DNA from: Saprospiraceae bacterium
GTDB lineage: Bacteria > Bacteroidota > Bacteroidia > Chitinophagales > Saprospiraceae
NCBI GenBank assembly: GCA_016712145.1
Contig: JADJRO010000001.1
Coordinates: 930,001 to 994,000 of the forward strand
Reading direction: 5' to 3'
DNA: 64,000 nt
Shown here: in pieces, positions 18,368-28,100 of the stretch
Layout of the letters: each line of letters opens with the position of its first letter
Numbering within the stretch: the stretch's first letter is position 1
Position numbers and translations under genes: made by a program
The notes under the pieces: model-generated
What the model saw: the letters and a program-made list of their open reading frames with translations, nothing else
Told to the model about the DNA's origin: nothing
Database searches by the model: none

Positions 18368-19813
18368 GTTTTCTGTTTTGAAATGGCTAATAAACTCAGG
18401 TAGGTAACCAGTCCGTTTAATGGAAGGTTTAAATAACCCAACGAAAATCCATGAAACCAGTTTGCTGAATTTCGATCGATTACAAAAACAATCACGGGTG
18501 CCAAACAACAAAGAACGAATACCATGATCGAATTTGGCAAGCCTCGTTTGGAAAACAGGGCAAATGCATACAAGCCTAGCAGCGGTCCATACGTATATCC
18601 TGCAACTTTAAGAATTAAATCGATAATAGATTTATTATCAATCCATTTAAAAATAAATACCAAGAGTAGAAAAATAAGTGCAAATAAAAAATGGACCATC
18701 TTGCGTTTCCGGATTTTTTGATGCTCAGTGAGTTTAGCATTTCGATTGAAGCCCAGAATGTCTACACAAAAAGATGAAGTCAAGGCAGTTATTGCTCCAT
18801 CCGCACTTGGAAACAACGCAGAGATCAAACCAACGACAAATAAAAGTGAAAATAAAACCGGCATTTTACCAAAAGCAATTGAAGGAAATAAATCATCTCC
18901 AGCCACACCTGGTACATTTTGATTTGCATACAATGAAAGCAGTCCTCCTAAAATTAAAAAAAGGATGTTAACAATTACCAACACCACACTAAAACTCAAC
19001 ATGTTTTTCTGAGAGTCTTTCAAAGTTCGCACACTGATGTTTTTTTGCATCATTTCCTGATCCATTCCTGTCATGCTAATGGTAATGAAAGCACCTCCAA
19101 TCAGGTGTTTCCAAAAATTTGAACCAGCCATAAAATCTCCGTTGTACCATCGTAAGTAATTGGCTTCATTCATTTGGATTACTGCTGTAGAAAGCTAATA
19201 TCTAATTGATTGAGAATAATAAAAATGCAACTAACCAAGGCGAGCAACATAAAAAGGTTTGAAGGGTATCGGTCCATACAATTGTTTTAACGCCACCCTG
19301 CATGGTATAAATCAAAATCATAAAAAGAATAAAAAATGCAGTCCAGTAAAATGAAATTCCCAAATCATTGAGTAAAAAGAGTTGCAAAACATTGATAACT
19401 AAAAACAACCTAGCGGTTGCTCCAACCGTACGGGACAAAATAAAAAAGGAAGCACCCGTTTTATAAGCGATTCGACCCAACTGCTCATCCAGAAAATGGT
19501 AAATCGAACTCACCTGCATCCGATAATAAACAGGAAGCAATACAAAGGCTACCACCAGATAACCTAAAAAATAACCCATAACAACTTGCAAATAATAAAA
19601 ACCCTGAGAACCTACGGTCCCTGGCACAGAAATAAATGTCACTCCAGATAAAGAAGTACCAATCATTCCAAATGCAACAACAAACCAATTTGAATTGCGC
19701 TTGCCAATAAAAAAACTTTCATTGGATTGGTCTTTCGAGGTTGCGCGTGCAATCCAAAGCAAGACTCCAAAATACAAAAGCAAGATGCTACTTAACCAAT
19801 AACTAAAATGCAT
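18364..19813 (-). pseudogene. Sodium:solute symporter (SSS family), interrupted by two frameshifts
   Basis: Two same-strand frames are the halves of one transporter of about 480 residues. The N-terminal half (19813-19202) has the SSS start, the Na+-site region GMIGTSLSGVTFISVPG and GGVKTIVWTDTLQTF. The C-terminal half (to 18364) has GAFITISMTGMDQEMMQKN and PSADGAITALTSSF. Adding one base to the A5 run at 19251-19255 continues the first half as QTFFMLLALVSCIFIIL. Adding one to the A3 at 19191-19193 joins this to STAVIQMNEANYLRW. The restored sequence resembles intact SSS proteins. Coupling to murQ suggests uptake of MurNAc or a muropeptide sugar (inference). Confidence 0.85.
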
Positions 19814-19920
19814 AAAATGAATTGATCAACAAAGAAACTTAAATAAATTCAAAGTTGATAATTTGTTGTTAATCCTGTTTTCAAATTAAAACGTCGGAAT
19901 TAAAATTACTTAATTTGCAA

Positions 19921-21165
19921 ATGACCATGCGAATCATCAATCTGTATCGGGATTCATTTGCTGGATTGAATATCAATTCCTGGTTGCTTGCATTGGTACA
20001 ATTAGTCAACCGTGCAGGCACGATGGTCGTTCCTTTTATGTCTATGTATATGACACAACACATTGGAGTGAGCATTACAAAGGCAGGTATGGTAATGACT
20101 TGTTTTGGATTAGGCTCTATCGTTGGTGCCTATTTTGGAGGCAAGCTCACGGATCGTATTGGATTTTATAATTTAATGCTGTTTTCTTTAATTGCCGGTG
20201 GTTGTTCGTATATTTTTATTTCCTTTTTTGAAAATTATTATTTGATCTGTCTTGCAACGTTTATTGCTTCTGTAATTAATGAAAGTTTCCGACCTGCAAG
20301 TATGGCAGCAATTTCTGCCTACAGCAATCCGGATACACTCACCAGAAGTGGATCACTTGTAAGATTGTCAGTTAATTTAGGATGGGCATTTGGTGCAGCT
20401 ATTGGTGGCTGGATTGCATCGCATAATTATCAATTATTATTTTATGTAGATGGAATCACCAATATTTTAGCAGGTATTTTGATATTTTATAAACTACCCC
20501 GATTGGAAATTAAACCAAAAAGAGAACACAGTGCGTTGAATAAACCTGTTAATCAATCTGCATTTAAAGATCGGTTTTATTTATATTTTATTCTTTTGAC
20601 CTGTTTGTTTGGACTTTGTTTTTTTCAAATATTTACAACACTCCCAATTTATTTAAAAACGGAATTATTCTTATCAGAAAGTCAAATTGGATGGGTATTG
20701 GGTATAAATGGTTTATTCATTGCAGCATTTGAGATGGTTGCAGTGTATTCACTTGAAAATGTCAGGAGATTGCGCTTGATTGCTTTGGGGACGTTTATAA
20801 CGGGACTATCCTTTGTTATATTTAATGTGGTAACTATGGATGCATTTCGCCTGGGTATTTTATCCTCCGCAATCATATCCGTTGGCGAAATATTGGCCAT
20901 GCCCTTTATGTTGGTCTTTTTTATGAAGCGAAGCAATCCGTCAAATATTGGTCAATATGCATCCTTGTATACAATCGCATACAGTGTAGCGCATATATGT
21001 GGCAGCTTTTCAGGAAGTGCTATAGCCGATCATTTTGGCTTTGAAACCTTGTGGTGGTTGGTAGGTGGTTTGTCAACACTTATCGGCCTGGCGTTCTTGT
21101 ATTTGGATAAAATAGAATCCCGCTACCCTCTCAGCGTCCCTTTAAATGAAACCAGATTAGCCTGA
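19921..21165 (+). CDS. MFS transporter
   Basis: About 414 residues with 12 hydrophobic segments in two halves. The MFS signature between TM2 and TM3 is present (GAYFGGKLTDRIGFYNLM), and TM4-5 carries SVINESFRPASMAAISAY. It resembles the MdtH/YdeE-like drug-efflux branch, but the substrate is not evident. The start is the ATG at 19921 (another at 19927). A near -7 box (TTAATTTG) ends only 3 bases upstream, so the mRNA may be leaderless. It is divergent from the symporter gene. Confidence 0.87.
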   Translation: MTMRIINLYRDSFAGLNINSWLLALVQLVNRAGTMVVPFMSMYMTQHIGVSITKAGMVMTCFGLGSIVGAYFGGKLTDRIGFYNLMLFSLIAGGCSYIFISFFENYYLICLATFIASVINESFRPASMAAISAYSNPDTLTRSGSLVRLSVNLGWAFGAAIGGWIASHNYQLLFYVDGITNILAGILIFYKLPRLEIKPKREHSALNKPVNQSAFKDRFYLYFILLTCLFGLCFFQIFTTLPIYLKTELFLSESQIGWVLGINGLFIAAFEMVAVYSLENVRRLRLIALGTFITGLSFVIFNVVTMDAFRLGILSSAIISVGEILAMPFMLVFFMKRSNPSNIGQYASLYTIAYSVAHICGSFSGSAIADHFGFETLWWLVGGLSTLIGLAFLYLDKIESRYPLSVPLNETRLA

Positions 21166-21171
21166 AAGCTT

Positions 21172-21179
21172 TATCTTTG
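21172..21179 (+). promoter_or_regulatory. -7 box of the TMTC-like gene
   Basis: TATCTTTG, exact TAnnTTTG, in the 40-base gap after the MFS stop and 26 bases before the next ATG. The gene therefore probably has its own start of transcription rather than only read-through. Confidence 0.5.
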
Positions 21180-21205
21180 GCCCTTCATCTTAGCTAACTG
21201 CATAC

Positions 21206-23131
21206 ATGATTGATTCCATAAATAAACTGTTTCAAAGCACCTGGAGCATATACTTGATTTTTATTATATCTTTTGCCCTTTATGCCAATACCCTATTCCA
21301 TGATTTTGTACTAGACGATCGGGTTGTATTTACAGAAAACCAATTTGTCCAAAATGGGTTCAGTGGGATAAGCAATATTTTCTCTAACGAAACCTTTGCC
21401 GGATATTTTAAAGATTCAGGCAGAAAAAGTACGGTTGGAGGGGGTCGCTACAGACCTTTGACCCTGGCATTCTTTGCAGTTCAACATCAAGTTTCCGGAA
21501 ACAATCCATTCATTGCCCATCTTTTTAATGTACTCTTTTATGGATTATTAAATTGCATGATCTTTATTACGCTGGCTAAGTTACTAGCGTATCGATATCC
21601 AGATCAAGCTAAAATACTTGCAGGGATTGCGACTGTATTATTTGCCATCCATCCACTTCATACAGAAGTTGTTGCAAATATTAAAGGACTGGATGAAATT
21701 TGGTCTTTGTTATTTTCATTTTCCAGTTTATATTTTTTATTAAAGACCCTTGAAAGTAAAAAAATACTTCATGGAATTTTATCCGGAATCTTTTTTATGC
21801 TGGCTTTATTTTCAAAAGAAAATGCAATTGTATTTTTGGCATTGATTCCGCTTGCAATTTATTTATTTATTCCAAAAGAAATTAAACGCAGCTGGGTGGT
21901 ATATACCCCATTGGTTATTTCTTCAGCACTTTTTATTGGAATTCGTATATGGGTATTGGGAGCTAGTTTTATAAATAGTTCCAGAAATTTTTTAGAAAAC
22001 CCCTGGCTTCAGTTTCGCGGCGAACGACTTGTCGAAATGAATCCTGCTGAGAAATATGGAACCATTTTTTACAGTTTGTTGCGGTACGTTTATTTAAATT
22101 TCATACCCTACCCCTTGACACATGATTATGCACCTAAAAGCATTGCAGCTGTAAATTTATTTTCGCCTTTACCGATCCTGGCGCTTGGTTTGGCTGGTGC
22201 TGCTATCTTCTTTGCATTTAAATGGAGCAAAAGCAAACCCCTTTATTCGTGGTCTATCTTCTTATTTATCATTGCATTGATCCCAACGTCCAACCTATTC
22301 TTTTCAATAGGAGCTTATATGGGTGAACGATTTGTGTTTGTTTCCTCGTTGGGTATTTGCATGATGGCGGCTGCGTTCCTGCTTCGTTTTTTACAAGTCC
22401 GATATTCCTGGAGTATTTATTTATTACCGATTATCGTACTTGCTTTTTCAGCCCGAACCATTGCGCGAAATACTGCCTGGAAAAATAATTTCACTTTATT
22501 TAATTCAGACTACCAGCATTCTTCTAACAGTGCTAAACTAAATTCTTCCCTAGGATTTACCTTGTTGGAAAACTATCGAAAATCAGATGACAAAGAAGCA
22601 AACAAGTATTTGATAAATCAAGCTATATTTCATTTGAAAAAAGCACTGGAAATTTATCCAAAATATACGGATTGTGTGTTTTTATTAGGGAATGCGTATT
22701 ACATAATTAAAGACCACAAAGATGCGGTAGCCACGTATGAACAATATATAACAATGGCTCCCGGGGATATGTCTATCATGAAAAATTATCAAAAAGCATT
22801 GCGCGAATATGGCCGGTTTTTATTTCATGAAGAACATAACAATCAAGATGCCAAACAAGTCTTGATCAAATCATTAAAATTAAATCCAAACGATGACCAG
22901 GCATTGGAGCTATTGGGAAGTGCAGAAGCTGAACTTGGATATCTTTTAAAATCACTTGAATACCTTTCAAAATCATCCCAAATAAATCCAAAATCTGCTT
23001 CTGTATGGGCAAATCTATACATTACTTACACGAGATTGGGTGATAAAGCAAATGCACAAATTGCGATTAATAAGGGTATGGAAATCGATAAAGATGTCGT
23101 TAAAAAATTAATGACTGTTAAAGCAAAGTAA
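21206..23131 (+). CDS. TMTC-like membrane protein with C-terminal TPR repeats
   Basis: 641 residues. About 10 membrane segments cover 15-430 and tetratricopeptide repeats cover about 455-641. The first periplasmic loop carries the acidic DDR motif (FHDFVLDDRVVF, about 31-42), then GGGRYRPLTLAFF and AIHPLHTEVVANIKGLDE. This layout (GT-C-like membrane part, acidic loop, HPxHTE, C-terminal TPRs) is that of TMTC-type O-mannosyltransferase relatives in bacteria. A role in protein O-glycosylation, known in Bacteroidota, is plausible but not shown. No glycosylation genes are adjacent. Confidence 0.75.
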   Translation: MIDSINKLFQSTWSIYLIFIISFALYANTLFHDFVLDDRVVFTENQFVQNGFSGISNIFSNETFAGYFKDSGRKSTVGGGRYRPLTLAFFAVQHQVSGNNPFIAHLFNVLFYGLLNCMIFITLAKLLAYRYPDQAKILAGIATVLFAIHPLHTEVVANIKGLDEIWSLLFSFSSLYFLLKTLESKKILHGILSGIFFMLALFSKENAIVFLALIPLAIYLFIPKEIKRSWVVYTPLVISSALFIGIRIWVLGASFINSSRNFLENPWLQFRGERLVEMNPAEKYGTIFYSLLRYVYLNFIPYPLTHDYAPKSIAAVNLFSPLPILALGLAGAAIFFAFKWSKSKPLYSWSIFLFIIALIPTSNLFFSIGAYMGERFVFVSSLGICMMAAAFLLRFLQVRYSWSIYLLPIIVLAFSARTIARNTAWKNNFTLFNSDYQHSSNSAKLNSSLGFTLLENYRKSDDKEANKYLINQAIFHLKKALEIYPKYTDCVFLLGNAYYIIKDHKDAVATYEQYITMAPGDMSIMKNYQKALREYGRFLFHEEHNNQDAKQVLIKSLKLNPNDDQALELLGSAEAELGYLLKSLEYLSKSSQINPKSASVWANLYITYTRLGDKANAQIAINKGMEIDKDVVKKLMTVKAK

Positions 23132-23165
23132 TCCTATTTTATTTTCCGGATTTTAAAGGAATCGA

Positions 23166-24713
23166 TTAGCTTTTTATAAAAGGGATTACTCCATGTTTTG
23201 TTCCATGGTTCCATTTTAAAAAATAAACACCCGGAAGCCAAAGAACAGACTTTGACAATCCGATCTCTTTACTTGATTTGTCAAATTGAATAGCCTCTTG
23301 TTGTAAAATGTTTCCATTGGGATGCAGAATTGAAATCGTATACTTAGATTCAATATTAGAATTATGTAGAATTAAATGATCTTCAACAGGATTTGGAGCT
23401 ATCAGGAAGGGTGTATGATTTTCTTCATTGGTAGAAGAAATTTCATCATTCAAAAATCGCATGATTAAGAAATTGATATTCGTACCATCCTTATAATTTC
23501 CAACCATCACAATTTTCTCATCCTGTTGCAAGGTAAAACTGGGTGTATCATCTGTCAATATATTTACAACATCCAGAGATGCCATTCCATTGTTGCCAAA
23601 TTTTGGATCAATGCTGCCATCTTTATTAAAACGCGCCACAACGAAACTGTTTTTTGTAAGAATATTATTTTCACCACACACTAAAAGTTTACCATCCTTT
23701 TGTTGTTTCATGTACAAACCAAAATCAACCGGTCCTTTGAAATCATAAGTTAATTTTCCACCATTCCCAAAAGACTGATCCAAACTTCCATCTGAATTGT
23801 ATTTTGCCAATGCAAAATCATAATTTGTAATACTGTCGCGTACAGTACCCGACACATAAAAGGAACCATCCTCCTGAATAATTGAAGAATAAGCCACATC
23901 TTGATTACCGGCAAAATCAGTTTGCATGCTGCCCATGTTTCCAAAAGATGAATCTAAACTTCCATCTTCATTGTATCGAACAAAGGCAAAATTTGCCTTT
24001 GGATATACTCCGGAACAACCGCTTAAGAATATTTTATGGTCTTTCTGAATAAGCATATCAAATGGAATATTTTCACGGGTCTTGAAATCATAATATGTCC
24101 AACCCGAATGATTGAAACTGGTATCCAGCGTTCCATCCGGCAGAAATCTTGTAACTAAAAAATCAACATCCAAAGTGTCTATCACACCGATGCATCCAAA
24201 GACATATTTTCCATCCTCTTGCAAATCCATATTGAGAATGCCCGTTGAACGACCATATTTAAAACTTAGGACGCCTTGATTTGCAAATGTTTTATCGACA
24301 CTTCCGTCTAACTCAAGCCTGACAACAAAAGAAGTTGTATTGGGACTTAAATTGGAATACCCACCAATTAAAATTTTATTTTCAGGTAAATAATGAATGA
24401 ATTCCACATTTTCCTGGGTAGATCCAAAATCTAGAACCACTTTCCCTTGATCGCCAAAACTTCCATCCAATTGACCGTTTTCAAGGTACCGTGCAATTAT
24501 AAAATCAAATGAGCCAGAAAACCCATTGGAACGACCTCCAACCAATATTTTTCCATCGGGTTGAATCGCAACACAACCACTTTGATCTTTACCCCCAAAA
24601 TCGGTATTCACCCATCCCCCATTTCCAAAGGAAGGATCCAATTGACCCGATTGGGCCATTAGGAAAGTTAGATTTATAAGAAGCAATGTTAAAATTCCAA
24701 AGATCCATTTCAT
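23166..24713 (-). CDS. Secreted delta-60 repeat protein with T9SS type A sorting domain
   Basis: About 515 residues from the ATG at 24713, which puts a good signal peptide first (MKWIFGILTLLLINLTFLMA). An upstream ATG at 24737 is possible. Seven to eight delta-60 repeats of about 55 residues follow, each with a DxSFGNxG-type turn, a xxDGKILVGG-type strand pair and a FxxARYxxDGSLD-type end. They form a likely beta-propeller. The last 80 residues (PFLIAPNPVEDHLILHN to the end) are a type A T9SS sorting domain. The ligand is unknown. It converges with the TMTC-like gene. Confidence 0.88.
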   Translation of the reverse strand: MKWIFGILTLLLINLTFLMAQSGQLDPSFGNGGWVNTDFGGKDQSGCVAIQPDGKILVGGRSNGFSGSFDFIIARYLENGQLDGSFGDQGKVVLDFGSTQENVEFIHYLPENKILIGGYSNLSPNTTSFVVRLELDGSVDKTFANQGVLSFKYGRSTGILNMDLQEDGKYVFGCIGVIDTLDVDFLVTRFLPDGTLDTSFNHSGWTYYDFKTRENIPFDMLIQKDHKIFLSGCSGVYPKANFAFVRYNEDGSLDSSFGNMGSMQTDFAGNQDVAYSSIIQEDGSFYVSGTVRDSITNYDFALAKYNSDGSLDQSFGNGGKLTYDFKGPVDFGLYMKQQKDGKLLVCGENNILTKNSFVVARFNKDGSIDPKFGNNGMASLDVVNILTDDTPSFTLQQDEKIVMVGNYKDGTNINFLIMRFLNDEISSTNEENHTPFLIAPNPVEDHLILHNSNIESKYTISILHPNGNILQQEAIQFDKSSKEIGLSKSVLWLPGVYFLKWNHGTKHGVIPFIKS

Positions 24714-24898
24714 ATTAAAATAGTTTGAAGACATCAATTACGTTCGCTCTCAATTTTAAAAATACAGTTAAATTTCCAAATCCAAGACCCCTTATTTGCC
24801 CGTTATATCTATTGACAAGTTAAGCTTAACGAATGCTTAACAAAGCGATTATAATGATTTTAGCTTTTCAACTGTTTTAATTGAAATTCTAACACATC

Positions 24899-25537
24899 AT
24901 GTTGCTCAATTTAATCAGTCTTTTCAGTAATTTACTAATTCTATTCATTCCAGATACCAAAGCGACTGTGATTTTGGATAAAACACAAAATCAATACAAG
25001 AAAATGGGCGGCATGGAAATCTTTTTTGATTACGAACAAGTTGAAAAAGGAAAATCTACTGGACAGAATAAAGGGCAGCTTTTATCAAAGGATCATAAGT
25101 ATCGACTGATTCTAAAAGATTTTGAAATTTATAATAATTCAAAAATACAATACACCTACTTAAAACGAAACAAAGAAGTTCAAATCACCAATCCGGAAGA
25201 ATCTGAAAACAAATACCAACCTGCACAATTGGCAGCGATTCACAAAGCGGGTACCCATCAAGCCAAATACATTAAACTTTATAAAAGCAAGGGCAAGAAT
25301 AGTCACATCATTGAATTGATCCCAGAATCAAAAACGGAAGCCATATCAAAAATAACATTATACATATCTGAAAAAACAAATCTTATCGAAAAAGCTGAAT
25401 GGCAGGAACTAAACGGTGCTAAAACCATCGTAGTGTTTACAAAGACCGTTGCTTCCAGATTGATAGATGATGCAGCATTTGAGCTTAAAACAGATGCCCT
25501 GAAAGGCGTTCACATCGAAGACCTTAGAGACGAGTAG
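24899..25537 (+). CDS. LolA-like outer membrane lipoprotein carrier family protein
   Basis: 212 residues: signal-like N-terminus (about 1-22), then the half-barrel LolA fold with GQLLSKDHKYRLILKDFEIYNNS and IQYTYLKRNKEVQIT (about 60-100). It ends HIEDLRD, the usual end of Bacteroidota LolA homologues. Such proteins carry lipoproteins across the periplasm, although several LolA-fold proteins in this phylum have other lipid-binding jobs. Single gene; the GH3-like gene downstream has its own promoter box. Confidence 0.75.
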   Translation: MLLNLISLFSNLLILFIPDTKATVILDKTQNQYKKMGGMEIFFDYEQVEKGKSTGQNKGQLLSKDHKYRLILKDFEIYNNSKIQYTYLKRNKEVQITNPEESENKYQPAQLAAIHKAGTHQAKYIKLYKSKGKNSHIIELIPESKTEAISKITLYISEKTNLIEKAEWQELNGAKTIVVFTKTVASRLIDDAAFELKTDALKGVHIEDLRDE

Positions 25538-25647
25538 TCGAGATTAAGATTATAATGGCTTTTTAATCAAACAACATTCATCCCTGAAAAATCCTGCTTC
25601 AATAGCTCAGAAAACCTCAAATATTCGCTACATTCATACAAGGATTA

Positions 25648-25655
25648 TATCTTTG
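25648..25655 (+). promoter_or_regulatory. -7 box directly before the GH3-like gene
   Basis: TATCTTTG, exact TAnnTTTG. The ATG at 25661 starts 5 bases after the box, implying a leaderless mRNA. No convincing -33 element. Confidence 0.5.
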
Positions 25656-25660
25656 AGCCT

Positions 25661-27163
25661 ATGTTTTTAAAAGACAGCCTCATCCATTTAATTGCTACAA
25701 CAAGTTGTAAAAAATTGAATCGCAAGTACTTAAATGGAGCTGACAATCAGGACCGACAATTTAAAACCTTAATTCACACTGCAAGAAATACACAATTTGG
25801 TCTTGATCATGATTTTAAATCCATTCAAAATTACAATGATTTTAAAATGCATATCCCCGTCAGGGATTATGAAGATTTTGTTCCCTATATAGATCAGATT
25901 CGCGATGGCAAACAAAATATATTATGGAAAGGACTTCCAAAATATTTTGCCAAAACTTCCGGGACCACTTCAGGTACTAAATACATCCCATTAACTAAAG
26001 ACAGTATTAAAAATCATTTGAATTCGGCAAGAAATCTGTTATTGCATTACGCCGAAAAACGTCCTAAAACGCAAATTTTCAATGGAGACATGTTTTTCCT
26101 TTCAGGTTCACCTGAATTAAGTTATACGAATAATATTGCGATTGGAAGATTGTCTGGAATCGTAAATCACGAAGTTCCTTATTGGTTTAAATTCAATAAG
26201 CAACCGGATGATAAAACGAATCGAATTCAACCTTGGGAGCAAAAAATAGAACGCTTGGTTTCCACTATGCATACTCGGGATATCCGTGTTTTTAGTGGTA
26301 TACCGCCTTGGATTCAAATGTTTTGTGAACACTTGCTCAATTTTACCGGCAAATCCTGTGTATTGGATGTGTTTCCAAATTTAAGTCTCTATATACATGG
26401 TGGCGTAAATTATACACCATACAAGCAAAAGATTCAACAGTTAATTGGTGGATTCATCGATTTAATTGAAACCTATCCGGCAAGTGAGGGATTCATCGCC
26501 TATCAAACGGATTGTGAAGAAGACAACATGCAATTGGTTGTCCACGATGGGATATTTTATGAATTTATAGAGAAAGAAAAGATCCAGGATCCGGATGCAG
26601 AACGATTGAGTCTTGCAGAAATTCAACTCAATCAAGACTATGCGATAATTTTAAGTACAAATGCAGGATTATGGTCCTATTTGATCGGTGATTTAGTTCG
26701 TTTTGTTTCAAAAGATCCACACCGGATTAAATTCAGTGGTCGGATCAGTCAATTTATTTCTGCTTTTGGCGAGCATGTCATTTCTAGTGAAATTGACCAG
26801 GCGATCAGTTACGCACAAAAGAAACACCGTTTTGATGTCGTAGAATTTACCGTTGCACCTCAGATAAGCCCGGCTGATAACCGATCAGCTTATCATGAAT
26901 GGTTTATAGAATTTTCAGAAATCCCTAAAAATATCCATGAAATAGCTCAAACCATTAACGGGCATTTATGTGAATTAAACAGTTATTATAAGGACTTAAT
27001 TGATGGGAATCTTCTGGACACTTTAAAGATCCGTCCCATCCGTAAAAATGGTTTTCTCGATTACATGCGACAGGCCGGCAAATTAGGCGAACAATTTAAG
27101 GTTAACAGGCTCAGCAACGACCGAAAAATGGCCGATGTGCTGGTAAAGGACATTTTAAGGTAG
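25661..27163 (+). CDS. GH3 auxin-responsive-like acyl-adenylating enzyme
   Basis: 500 residues covering the full GH3 family length. The adenylate-forming motif AKTSGTTSGTKYIPLT lies at about 101-116, with later motifs ETYPASEGFIAYQTD and GLWSYLIGDLVRF and the C-terminal GRISQFISAFGEHV. Plant GH3 enzymes join acids such as auxin to amino acids. Bacterial members occur widely in Bacteroidota, and their substrate is unknown to me. It sits between LolA-like and bamD genes without an obvious pathway partner. Confidence 0.88.
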   Translation: MFLKDSLIHLIATTSCKKLNRKYLNGADNQDRQFKTLIHTARNTQFGLDHDFKSIQNYNDFKMHIPVRDYEDFVPYIDQIRDGKQNILWKGLPKYFAKTSGTTSGTKYIPLTKDSIKNHLNSARNLLLHYAEKRPKTQIFNGDMFFLSGSPELSYTNNIAIGRLSGIVNHEVPYWFKFNKQPDDKTNRIQPWEQKIERLVSTMHTRDIRVFSGIPPWIQMFCEHLLNFTGKSCVLDVFPNLSLYIHGGVNYTPYKQKIQQLIGGFIDLIETYPASEGFIAYQTDCEEDNMQLVVHDGIFYEFIEKEKIQDPDAERLSLAEIQLNQDYAIILSTNAGLWSYLIGDLVRFVSKDPHRIKFSGRISQFISAFGEHVISSEIDQAISYAQKKHRFDVVEFTVAPQISPADNRSAYHEWFIEFSEIPKNIHEIAQTINGHLCELNSYYKDLIDGNLLDTLKIRPIRKNGFLDYMRQAGKLGEQFKVNRLSNDRKMADVLVKDILR

Positions 27164-27170
27164 GAGAAAA

Positions 27171-27191
27171 AGACTATAGACTACAGACTAT
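27171..27191. repeat. Heptamer tandem repeat (3 units)
   Basis: AGACTAT, AGACTAC, AGACTAT just after the GH3-like stop. The unit resembles the AGACTAG/AGGCTAG heptamers of the large array at 53.1-53.7 kb. Confidence 0.5.
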
Positions 27192-27251
27192 AAACGCACT
27201 CTTTTGATTGCTTTCTTAATACTTATCCCCCTGAAATTCCGTTTATTGTAT

Positions 27252-27259
27252 TAAATTTG
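27252..27259 (+). promoter_or_regulatory. -7 box of the bamD-rpoZ-coaBC operon
   Basis: TAAATTTG, exact TAnnTTTG, ending 7 bases before the bamD ATG. This gives a leaderless or nearly leaderless transcript for an essential operon. Confidence 0.5.
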
Positions 27260-27266
27260 CGCCTCC

Positions 27267-28100
27267 ATGAGAAGATCATTACTTTACGCCGGTTGTCTGT
27301 TTTTAGTAGCTTTTATAAGTTGCAGGTCAAGTTTTGAAAAAATTCGGACCAGTTCGGATCCGACTTTGATTCTTAAAGCTGCTGACAAGTATTACGATGA
27401 CAAAGCCTATATAAAAGCCCAAACCTTGTATGAGCAAATTTTGACTTCCTTTCGTGGGCAAAAAGAAGCTGAAATCATTTATTTTAAATATTCTTACACC
27501 CATTATTATTTAAATCAATTTGATTTATCATCCCATCTTTTTAAAACTTTTGCAAATACCTTTATCAATAGCGATAAAAAAGAAGAGGCCGATTTTATGT
27601 CAGTATACTCTTTGTACAAAACATCACCAGGCTATCGATTGGATCAGAGCAATACTGAGAAAGCCATTGATGGTTTTCAATTGTTTGTAAATACCTATCC
27701 AAATTCAAAGCGTGTTGAAGAATGCAATAAATTGATTGATGAGTGTCGTGCTAAAATTGAGTTTAAATCTTTTGAAGCCGGGAAGCTGTATTATGATATG
27801 AATAATTATCAGTCCTGTGTCACGAGTCTTAAAAATGTTTTGAATGATTTTCCTGAAACTAAAAATGCCCGGGAAATTCGATTTCTCATTTGTAAATCAG
27901 CTTATTTGCTTGCTGAACACAGTATTTTTGAAAAACAAAAGGAACGCTATTTGGAAGCCCGGCAATATATTGAAGATTTTATTCAAAGGTATCCAAGCGG
28001 GAAGACTACCAGTGAAATTAAGGACTACAATAAAAAAATAAACGCTAAATTAAAATCAACGGATTATGATAGATATCAAAACACAAGTGCAAGGAATTAA
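27267..28100 (+). CDS. bamD: Outer membrane protein assembly factor BamD
   Basis: 277 residues: lipoprotein signal with lipobox FISC (Cys at about 20), then five TPR-like helical repeats (YYDDKAYIKAQTLYEQIL, EEADFMSVYSLYKTSPGY, YQSCVTSLKNVLNDFPETKN). The YSLYKTSPGYRLDQ segment is typical of BamD. It is an outer membrane lipoprotein of the BAM complex that folds barrel proteins. It starts the phylum-typical run bamD-rpoZ-coaBC-DUF4835 and overlaps the next start by 35 bases. Confidence 0.93.
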   Translation: MRRSLLYAGCLFLVAFISCRSSFEKIRTSSDPTLILKAADKYYDDKAYIKAQTLYEQILTSFRGQKEAEIIYFKYSYTHYYLNQFDLSSHLFKTFANTFINSDKKEEADFMSVYSLYKTSPGYRLDQSNTEKAIDGFQLFVNTYPNSKRVEECNKLIDECRAKIEFKSFEAGKLYYDMNNYQSCVTSLKNVLNDFPETKNAREIRFLICKSAYLLAEHSIFEKQKERYLEARQYIEDFIQRYPSGKTTSEIKDYNKKINAKLKSTDYDRYQNTSARN

